Positions 56,911 through 64,000 of a stretch of 64,000 bases of DNA are shown here, piece by piece (position 1 is the first letter of the stretch; the number at the start of each line of letters is the position of its first letter). The DNA lies in the NCBI GenBank assembly GCA_028583605.1, contig CM053332.1, forward strand, positions 16,403,267 to 16,467,266, in the 5' to 3' direction. This DNA comes from Dastarcus helophoroides. Lineage: Eukaryota > Arthropoda > Insecta > Coleoptera > Bothrideridae. A program made the translations under genes and the position numbers. The notes beneath the pieces are model-generated. The model had not been told where the DNA came from. It searched no databases and saw only the letters and a program-made list of their open reading frames with translations.

Positions 56911-57660
56911 GTTTCATTTGCTCATGCATCGCGAATTGGAGCAGCTATCTCCCTCGTGCAGAGAATCGTTGGAATATAGAAGGTAACGGCAGGTCAAATT
57001 TGAAGGTTTATTTTATGAAATAAACCTATTAGCTGAAACTATTGATAATATTGATATTTTTGTAAAAATCGATCGATACTATCGACGACAGAAAGTACAG
57101 TGAATACTATTTCGTAGCTTCTGTGGAGGACACGCCACTAGTTTTATGTTAAAAGATGCTTGTGTGGTGGTCCATCCTTTTTTTTGTCACCACTTCAATC
57201 CTGATATTGTTTCTCGTTCTATTTATATATTTTTCTATTTTTCTTTTCACTTTTGCGGGTTGCCTAAAATATTTAACTTGTGATGTGGCTTCAATCGATA
57301 TAAAGATTGGGTACCACTGCTCTAGTGTCTAACTCTCGTTTAACTCCAAAGTTGACTCGAAACGTCAGGTTTACTGAAAAAATCGATATCTAGAGAAACA
57401 TGTCAAAATTTCCAGATTAAGCTGGAAAGTTCGATGACTTGTTTAAATAAAGTTATTTATTTTTTTAATTTTGAAAAAAATTAAATTGGAAATTTGTCTT
57501 TTTGTGCGAAACGTAATTGCTCCTGATAGACTATATATTTAAAAAGTAAGTTTTTCTTAAACATAATCGTAAGGTTATTTGGTGTATTTTTTTGTTGCAG
57601 TTTTCAGAGAGCTATCCTATCGTATAGTGTAAAATTAGAATGAAAGCTAGACGGTTTTAT
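56911..57660. other. Unique segment downstream of the BEN gene
   Basis: Ordinary-composition DNA on the 3' side of the minus-strand BEN-domain gene, with no exon recognised. It contains small palindromes such as TTTATTTTATGAAATAAA near 57,010. Confidence 0.4.
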
Positions 57661-57662
57661 AT

Positions 57663-57668
57663 TTTATT
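57663..57668 (-). terminator. Poly(A) signal of the BEN-domain gene
   Basis: AATAAA on the minus strand, about 105 nt downstream of the TGA stop of the last exon, a normal distance. Confidence 0.6.
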
Positions 57669-57771
57669 TAAACAAATATTCTTTAACAAAAAAAATAACT
57701 CAAGTGGTAACATAATATCACTAAAAAGGTACACACATTTTAAATTGTTTGACACATGTCTCGATTAAAAT

Positions 57772-57905
57772 TCACTTATGGGGTTGATCATTGTAGTATC
57801 TCACCGCTTTCATTTTAAAAGCCGTCGAATTTTCCTTACATTTATACGCCAGAACTTGCTTAATTCTACTTATTTCCACCATTGGAAACCTGGTGGCGAC
57901 ATACG
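57772..57905 (-). CDS. BEN-domain protein, last exon
   Basis: Minus-strand exon after the acceptor GTAATTTCAG, ending in TGA at 57,774-57,772. It completes a split Ser codon and encodes YVATRFPMVEISRIKQVLAY, KCKENSTAFKMK and so on, 43 residues. The FP-(x)4-SxIKxVLxxKC pattern is the C-terminal helix region of the BEN domain, an alpha-helical DNA- and protein-binding module of chromatin factors such as insect Insensitive and the Elba proteins. The intron before it is 52 nt. AATAAA on the minus strand at 57,668-57,663 gives a poly(A) signal about 105 nt after the stop. Confidence 0.8.
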
Positions 57906-57957
57906 CTGAAATTACAAAATAAAACAATCTAAAAAACTGAACGAACACCCCTCTTAC

Positions 57958-58175
57958 ATATGATTGCTTGAACTTTGGCCCTATCCAGGGCGGGTTTCAC
58001 GGGTCGTTCCCCGCTGCCGGCCCTGCTCCATCTCTGTCCCGTTACCGAACAAGTCGCCAGTTCATCCGGACTGAACAGTATCGTTGCTAGACCACGGGTC
58101 AGCTTACGGTAGTCGCTCCACTTGACACTCCTGAGCTGATCCTCGCAAATTTCAATTCCTTCGCCTATTTTAATC
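57958..58175 (-). CDS. BEN-domain protein, penultimate exon, probable frameshift
   Basis: The exon lies between an acceptor (CTCTCTAG, exon from 58,175) and the donor CATAT|GTAAGA (exon to 57,958). It encodes IKIGEGIEICEE in one frame, then QLRSVKWSDYRKLTRG, LATILFSPDELATCSVTGQ and KPALDRAKVQAII in the next. The second part is a strong BEN-domain match (LATxSxTG, then a PxLDxxKVxxII helix), and IGEGIEI fits the usual start of the domain. The two parts differ by one base: an extra T in the GATTCC stretch at about 58,138-58,143 puts the first part out of frame. This is either an assembly error or an inactivating mutation. An alternative acceptor ten bases further in (AAAATAG, exon from 58,165) would avoid the shift but lose IGEGIEI. 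Both flanking introns are 52 nt, and the downstream phase joins correctly. Confidence 0.75.
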
Positions 58176-58227
58176 TAGAGAGGGATTTTGTGCTATTACG
58201 TCGAATAAAGCGTGACAGTTTACTTAC

Positions 58228-58343
58228 CAGTCTATTTCTCCCGTCTCTGCTGTTCCAAGAGCACGAAACGTCGGCGTGGCCGTCACCACAATTTTTACAG
58301 AAGCAGCTCTCGGAACTCCTCCGGTGTATTAGCTGGGGTGAAC
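58228..58343 (-). CDS. BEN-domain protein, upstream Cys-rich exon
   Basis: The donor AGACTG|GTAAGT ends the exon at 58,228. The frame upstream reads SPQLIHRRSSESCFCKNCGD, then GHADVSCSWNSRDGRNRL and joins in phase 0 to the IKIGEG exon across a 52-nt intron. The acceptor is either CCACTAG (exon from 58,343, phase 1) or CCCCAG (from 58,332). The CFCKNCG cluster looks like a small metal-binding or redox-sensitive segment, but no named domain is recognised. Farther upstream the DNA turns to repeat, so earlier exons must lie beyond at least 58.44 kb. The plus-strand frame at 58,190-58,453 is its shadow. Confidence 0.6.
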
Positions 58344-58439
58344 CTAGTGGAGTTCATAAAATGACATTATTTGGGATAGTGATGTTAATAAGGCAAGATC
58401 TACAGGAACAAAATATTCCTACGAACGACGAAATAAATC

Positions 58440-59345
58440 AATTGAAAAATTAAATTAAAAAATTTCAAATTTTCGAAAGAAGACGAATTTTGAGAAAAAT
58501 ATCAAAATTCCGATTTTTTTTAATTCGTTTTTTTTTCTGGAAATTTCGATTTCTTTTCCTCTTGAAAAACAAAATCGAATTTAAAAAGCAAAAATTCGAA
58601 ATTTTTAAAAAAAGTTCGAAATTTTGAGAAAAAGGTGAAAATTTTGAGAAAAAGGTCGAAATTTTGAGAAAAAGGTCGAAATTTAGTAAACACTCTAAAT
58701 GCTTCAGAAAGAATCACGTATTATCGAAACCTTGGATAAATGAAATTTCTTGAATTTTTTGTTGACTGTTTGAATCAGAGGCAGATATGCGCCCCGATCT
58801 GCCCCACCTCAAGTCAGAAAATGTCCAATATTGAGATAAACGTCGAAATTTTAAGGAACAAATTGTAATTTCCAGAAAGTTGTATTTCAGTTATAAACAA
58901 TTCCAGGGAAAATTTCCTTTGAATCTTCTTCTTACAAAATTTACAATATTTCCGAAAAAATCATCAAAATTTCCAGACAAATATTTTTAGTTTGTTATCA
59001 AAAGATCGATCAAATTTTGGGAAAAAAGGTAAATCTTGATAAACAAATCAAAATTTAAAAAACATCAAAATTTAAAAAAAAAAAGGTCGAAATTTTGAGA
59101 AAGTCGAATTCTGTTGAAAGAAATCGAACTTTAGGAATAAATTTGAAAGTTCAAAAGTTTGTGAAAATAGACGAATTTTGAGAAATAAGTCGAAATTTCA
59201 AGAAAATGTCGGTATCTCAAAGGACAAATTTTGAGGAATTTTAGAAAGTCTCCTCAGTTGAATATAAATTTTCGTTTAGCTGCACGAGCCAGGGGGGGCA
59301 AGCGACCTGCCCTGCTCTATTCTAGCTGCGCATATGCCCTTACTT
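58440..59345 (-). repeat. A-rich block, inverted copy of 10.0-10.7 / 12.1-12.7 kb
   Basis: Reverse complement of the module F plus GATTCAAGCG patch seen at 10.03-10.68 and 12.12-12.72 kb. Landmarks are GAATCAGAGGCAGATATGCG at 58,773 and GAGCCAGGGGGGGCAAGCG at 59,286. No coding exon seen; it lies within intron or intergenic space between the zinc-finger and BEN exons. Confidence 0.75.
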
Positions 59346-59421
59346 CTTCTTGAGAAATTGAATAGGACAGTTAGTATGTTAGTAATAAGTAAGAAAAACA
59401 CACAGATGCCTTATCAAAACA

Positions 59422-59427
59422 TTTAAT
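59422..59427 (-). terminator. Poly(A) signal variant ATTAAA for the zinc-finger exon
   Basis: ATTAAA on the minus strand about 100 nt downstream of the TAA. It is the commonest variant of AATAAA. AT-richness limits confidence. Confidence 0.45.
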
Positions 59428-59525
59428 GAAAATAAATGTAAAATAAAATTGAGATAATAAGGTACTTCTAAAAAATTGAAGCAAATGGATATATAGGAAT
59501 TTTGTACATCACCGTAGATATACAA

Positions 59526-59821
59526 TTAAGTAGGTACATAATATTTAGTGTCCCCTTTATACTTATTACCCCCGCCACTGTAATAAGTGTTACAATTGTT
59601 CGATACAACGATGGATTTGTTCAGAACATTGTGGCAGCCGATCATGTGCCGTTTAAGGTACAAATCCGTTTTGAATGATTTTTTACAAACTGTGCAAGTG
59701 ACATAAGTGGGATAATGTATCAATTTCATGTGTTGCCGAAGGTTGGACAAGTTACTGTAAACTTTTCCGCACTCTTCGCAGGGTCTGGGGTCCAGGGAAT
59801 GCAGTTTTCGTGAATCTGCGC
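59526..59821 (-). CDS. C2H2 zinc-finger 3' terminal exon (BTB-ZF type)
   Basis: Minus-strand exon after the acceptor GGGTTTTGTTGTTGCAG, starting at 59,821 in phase 1 and ending in TAA at 59,528-59,526. It encodes two C2H2 fingers in tandem: CEECGKVYSNLSNLRQHMKL-IH and CTVCKKSFKTDLYLKRHMIG-CH, both C-x2-C-x12-H-x4-H, linked by YPTYVT. A tail rich in Asn, Gly, Tyr and Lys ends at YVPT. The wording (VYSNLSNLRQH...LIH, then LYLKRH) is typical of alternative C-terminal exons of insect BTB zinc-finger regulators of the broad/tramtrack/lola kind, which bind DNA in the nucleus. Which gene cannot be said from this exon alone. No BTB exon is visible in the window. Confidence 0.85.
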
Positions 59822-60834
59822 CTGCAACAACAAAACCCAAATATTAATGCGTTGCAAGTGCAGCACGATAGAAACATTGTCACTAATGCAAGGAGGATTG
59901 TATAAAATCAGCAACTTCACTCAATTTAGCCTTGATACAAAATAAGAAGTTAAGAACTGGAGGGAGTATTTTTGGTTTATTTCATATTTTTCACGCTAAT
60001 TTACTTTGTTGGATAGTGCACTCAAAAATTTTTTGTTTTTTTTTTGCAAAGACAGGTCGTTTAAGACTTTAGCAGCTAGACGCAGAAATTGCTGCATACA
60101 GTAACGTCCAAAAGTAATGCATTCATTATCTTCGTAATTTAAAATTTATGATAAAATCCTGCAACAGGTCAATTTTTAGTTATAAAATAACGCTTCTTAA
60201 GCATAATTAACCTCTTTGGAGCCACAGTTGTTAAAAAATGTATAAAAACGATTTTTTAAACAACAAAAACGTTGCTGAATTTTTATGTTTTTTGGTCACC
60301 AACCTAATAATTACAAATAATTTAGAAAACATTTTCTAAAAATTTCCAGGACTTGCAATTCTGATTTTCTCTTTTCATAAATTCGCCTAATTCATTTCCA
60401 TTTTTTCTATAAATTTCAATTTTAAGCTCGACATTACGGATTTAAACTTTTGGATTAATTTTTTTCCTAAAATTTTCAGTTTAAACTCGAATTTCGATTT
60501 TTTTCGGAAAATTTTATATTATTTCCGCTCCAAAAAATGTTGACTTTTTATTTTTCGAACGTTCGCCTAATCTTTCGAGTTTTGACCCCAACTATCTAAA
60601 GCAATAGTAAAAACTAAATTTTCCAATTTATCAAAATTTATCATTCTTTCTCCATTCAATTCAATTTTTATGTTTTTTACTAAAATTCCCAGAGTAAACC
60701 CAAAAATTGACCTCTTTCTAAAATACTGATTTTTTTCCAAAATATTCTGGAGACTGAATTTTTCTAATTATTTTGAGTTTTTCCATATTCGATTTTGATC
60801 TCGATTGATGATTTCGATTTTGAACTCGAAATTT
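59822..60834. other. Intron-like unique DNA passing into T-rich filler
   Basis: Upstream of the zinc-finger exon on the minus strand. Ordinary AT-rich DNA to about 60,300, then T-rich low-complexity words. No further exon recognised. Confidence 0.5.
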
Positions 60835-61112
60835 TGGTGGAATGGACTGGTCCTTGGTTATTTTCAAAAATTGAAATACAAATCTTGTCTCCTGAAACCA
60901 AAAGATTAAAAAACACAACGGTTGCTCTAATGCGTTTCGACAGCCAAGCTATCATCTTTAAAGAGATAGAGTAGTAGTAGTATCAGTATCTCTTTGTAGA
61001 AACAGTATCTGTCTGAAGATGATAGCTTGGCTATCGAAACGCATTAGAGCAACCTTTGTTGTGTTTTTTAATCGTTCTTGGTTTCAGGGGACAAGATCTG
61101 TATTTCGATCTC
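60835..61112. mobile_element. Family A foldback element, both arms
   Basis: Forward arm from GGTGGAATGGACTGGTCCTT through GCTCTAATGCGTTTCGACAG to CCAAGCTATCATCTTTAAAG. A short AGTAGTAGTATCAGTATCTC centre follows, then the reverse arm from CTGAAGATGATAGCTTGGCT to GGGGACAAGATCTGTATTTC. The outer end of the right arm is missing. Confidence 0.85.
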
Positions 61113-61894
61113 GAAATGTCAATTTTGATATGGAAGCTTCGATTTTCTTCTTAGGATATGTATACATAAATTAGCGTTATTTTGAAAAGCTATTTTTTTG
61201 TTGTTAAATTTCGACTTAAACTTGACATTGTACTACGTATAGAGATTTGGAATAGTTTTGAAATTCCAACCTTTTGAAATGTCTAACTTTTCCCCGTAAT
61301 TTCGAGTTTAAAACTTTTTTTTTAATAAATAATAACAATCGACTTTTTTTTGCTTTTAAATTTTTTCTTTCTTCTTATTGTTTTACTCTTTTCTGAAACT
61401 TTAATTGTAAAATGGAAATTACATAATTTTTAAAATCTATTTAAAGCTCTTTTTAAATTTTGACAAACATTGAAATACAAATCTTGTCCCCTGAAACCAA
61501 GAAAAATTAATTTTGACATTCATAAAATTTTTCTCAAAATTTCGATCTCAAGTTAGAAACCTACAGAATTTTAAAAAATTCTGCAAGCTCGAGAAAAACG
61601 TTATGAATGTCATATAAAATAAATTAGGTCTTTTTTGAAGCATCGACTTTTGTTGTCGAAATTCTGAGATTGTTCAAATGTCTATTTAACTTTTTTAATA
61701 CTTGGGTGTTAAACTCGAAATTTCGAATTTTATAAATTTGGACCTATTTTCCGAAATGTCGGTCTTAATGTTAAAATGTAATTTTTTTAAAAATTGGGAA
61801 CTTAAACTAATTTGTTTAATGTATAAATTTTTGAGTTTCCTTTTAAAGTTTTTGATCGCAAGATTATATCTTCAATTTTTTTTATTAAATCGAA
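61113..61894. repeat. T-rich block with a family A fragment
   Basis: Low-complexity words. A short forward fragment at about 61,468-61,510 reads TTGAAATACAAATCTTGTCC and CTGAAACCAAGAAAAATT. No gene. Confidence 0.55.
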
Positions 61895-62090
61895 AATTGA
61901 ATATCCTTATTAATATATAAATGCGTGTCTGTTTGTCCGCATCAGTGTTGCCAAATCTTGCGCACTTTCTCGATTTTTTACTCTCGGGCATACAGCTCGA
62001 CACATTTTCTATGTAAATAAATGCAAAGCTTGGCAATGACGACACAAAGACATCGTCATCCAACGACGAGGGTTCATGTATTTTAAAAAT
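61895..62090. other. Short unique insert, possible transposon fragment
   Basis: TATTAATATATAAATGCGTG followed by TCTGTTTGTCCGCATCAG and GTTGCCAAATCTTGCG stands out from the filler on both sides. The phrase resembles sequences near the ends of some animal DNA transposons, but no terminal repeats are visible, so the class is not assigned. Confidence 0.35.
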
Positions 62091-63404
62091 CAAAATTTTG
62101 AGAAAACAATCCAATTTTTCAGAACAGTAAAAAATTTACAAAAATATTCTAATTTTTAAATTTTTCAAATAAAAATTCAGTTTACTACAAAACATTTGAA
62201 ACTTCGAGAAAAAGTCGAATTTTTTGAAAAAAGTCAAATAAAAATATCATTTACTACATAAAAGTGGAAATTTGGAAAAAAAAAGAAAAATTCTTGAAAA
62301 ATAGTCGAAACTTTCATAAAAAATTAAAATTTTGAAAAAAGTTAAAATTCAGGAAAATATCATATCCCAAAAAAAAACCGAAATTTGATGACAGAAGGTT
62401 AACATTTTCAAAAAAAGTAAACATTCTAAAAAAGTTCAAAAATTTAAAAAATCGGAAGTCGAAACTTCGAGAAAAAGTAGAAATTTTCAAAAAATGTCAA
62501 AATTTCGAGAAATAATAACAAATTTGAACAAAAATGGACATTAAAAAAATCGGATTTCAATAAAGCAATATACAGAATTAGGCTTAAAAAACCAAAATTA
62601 AAAAGGAAAGTCAAAATTTTGAAAAATCAAAAAGAGTTGAGATTTACAAATTAAGTTAAAATTTGGAAAAAGTGAAAATTAAAAAAAAGGAAAATTGGAA
62701 ATTCGAAATTTTTAAAATATAAAGTCGAAATGTTTAAAAAAGTAGAGATTTTCAGTAAAAATTGAAGTCAGATTAAAAAAAAATCGTTTCTTTCAGGATG
62801 TTGAAATGAGGAAAAGCTGAAACTTTGAAAAAAAAAAAAGTCGAATTTAGAATGGAAATGTTTTTTAAGAATCGAATTTAAAAACAGTCAGGTTTGCCGA
62901 AAAGTTGAAATTTCGAACCAAAATTTTAAAAAACGTTGCAAAAACAAGATGGGAATTTTGAAAAATGCTCAAGATTTTCAAAAATATGGCCAAAAATGTG
63001 ATAAGTCAAAATTTTCCAAAAAAACTCCGAAATAAAGTCAAATTATTAAAAATTTAAACTATTGAAAAGCAAATCTTCAAAAAAGAAAATTTTTAACAAA
63101 AAAAGAAATTATTATAAGAAGTTTTCAAAAGAAAATCAAAATATACCCAAAAATTATTATTTTATGGCTGGAATTTTCAAGAAAAAGTAAAAACTTCGAA
63201 AAAAAGTCGAAATGTTCCAAATTAAGTCAAAATTTCGAAAAAACTGGAGTCTAATGAAAAAATGTCGACATTCTGAAAAAAGTTGATATTTTAAAATTTC
63301 GAAATTTTCAAATTACATAATTCTACGTTTCCAGTAAAAATCGAATTCTTCAAAAAAGTCAGAATTTCCAAAAAGATGACCCAAGAATTTCGCTCTTTTT
63401 TCAC
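62091..63404. repeat. A-rich low-complexity block
   Basis: TCGAAATTTTGAAAAA words with no supportable gene. Confidence 0.7.
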
Positions 63405-63570
63405 GCGGACGAAGATGATAGCTTGGCTATCGAAACGCGCCCTCGGTTATCTTCAATCTTGTTCCCCCTCCTCTTCTGTTGCGTTTTTTAATCTTTTTTG
63501 GTTGTAGTGAACAAGATTTGTATTTCAAGTTTTGAAGGTAACCAAGGACCATTCCGTTCCATCGAAAGGG
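63405..63570 (-). mobile_element. Family A repeat, reverse arm with outer end
   Basis: GACGAAGATGATAGCTTGGC, TATCGAAACGCG, GTTGCGTTTTTTAATC, AACAAGATTTGTATTTCAAG and GGTAACCAAGGACCATTCCG in order. The core has a short insertion (CTTGTTCCCCCTCCTC) between CGAAACGCG and the TTTTTTAATC part. Confidence 0.8.
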
Positions 63571-63930
63571 GAAAGGTTACAATTTATAAAAAATGTCTAA
63601 ATTTCTAATCAAAATGTGACGAAAAATAACTAATATATGAAAAATTAACAAAATTTCCACTTTCATGGTGAAATTTTGATTTTTCTGTATATTTCCATTT
63701 CCAAGCGTTTCTCAACTTTTGGTGTTAAAACACTCGAATTTCTTTTTTATAAATGTCGAGTTTCTCTTGAAGTGTGAGTTTGTATTTGAAATTTAAAGTT
63801 TAAGCTTGAAATGTTTACTCTTAAAATTTCAAAACTTTATTATAAATTTGAGATTGAAATCCAAATTTATAGTAAAAATATCAAATTTTGAATAAATAAA
63901 TCCTAATTTCGAATGAAAAAGTCTTTTTGG
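63571..63930. repeat. T-rich low-complexity block
   Basis: Filler between two family A copies; no gene. Confidence 0.5.
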
Positions 63931-64000
63931 TGAACTGGTCCTTGGTTATCTTCAAAAATTGAAATACAAATCCTGCCCACTGAAACCAAGACAAATTAAA
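63931..64000 (+). mobile_element. Family A repeat, truncated by the window edge
   Basis: GGTGAACTGGTCCTTGGTTA, TCTTCAAAAATTGAAATACA and CCCACTGAAACCAAGACAAA open a forward arm that continues beyond the window. Confidence 0.8.

Noticed and set aside
58190..58453. 87-codon plus-strand frame
   Set aside because: Lies antisense over the BEN gene's Cys-rich exon, has no motif and runs into low-complexity DNA.
1..64000. tRNA, rRNA or bacterial/organelle genes
   Set aside because: No cloverleaf boxes, rRNA segments or dense bacterial-type coding were recognised; splice sites and repeats show nuclear eukaryotic DNA.

Overview
This is a stretch of nuclear DNA from an animal, most likely an insect, and not a bacterium or virus. 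The evidence is: short coding exons bounded by GT/AG splice sites, two introns of 52 nt, AATAAA-type poly(A) signals, an initiator plus DPE core promoter of the arthropod kind, BEN and paired C2H2 zinc-finger exons, and remains of non-LTR, LTR, mariner-like and hAT-like transposons. The species cannot be named from the sequence alone.

Most of the window is AT-rich, low-complexity DNA built from endlessly varied words of the type TCGAAATTTTCAAAAA. The words run A-rich on the + strand in some blocks (about 1-3.4, 8.7-10.0, 15.5-17.7, 43.8-46.6, 58.4-59.3 and 62.1-63.4 kb) and T-rich in others (7.2-8.7, 10.1-14.3, 20-25, 33.4-42, 52.4-56.8 and 60.3-61.9 kb). Several pairs of blocks are inverted copies of each other. 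Local tandem arrays have grown from this material: periods of about 275 bp (10.8-11.4 kb), 1,067 bp (37.3-42.0 kb), 367 bp (52.4-54.6 kb) and 535-580 bp (54.9-56.8 kb). A different satellite, with monomers of about 135-145 bp sharing the box ACCACCAAAAGCATGG, fills 28.8-32.25 and 34.26-37.3 kb.

Mobile DNA: a foldback/MITE-like family (here family A) occurs at least fourteen times. A second foldback family (B) has 90-bp internal repeats (25.1-25.8 kb; partial at 1.3-1.6 kb). There is a solo LTR with a GTAT target duplication (12,902-13,270), and the matching empty site survives in the inverted copy near 16.83 kb. Other elements are two hAT-like ends, a mariner-like transposase tail, a near-perfect 270-bp palindrome (43,163-43,434), and a pair of 284-bp inverted arms around a second LINE fragment (51.3-52.4 kb). 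A heavily rearranged non-LTR retrotransposon (46.65-50.34 kb, minus strand) carries a 155-bp piece of a calreticulin coding sequence between 10-bp direct repeats.

Host genes are few, and all well-supported pieces lie on the minus strand. They are: a C2H2 zinc-finger 3' terminal exon (59,821-59,526); three exons of a BEN-domain protein (58,343-57,772), with a likely one-base frameshift; a short unidentified 3' terminal exon (19,625-19,495); and a candidate first exon with promoter, leader and hydrophobic signal segment (28,277-27,740). The zinc-finger and BEN exons both begin in phase 1 and could be alternative 3' ends of one BTB-type regulator locus. That is an inference to be tested with transcripts.
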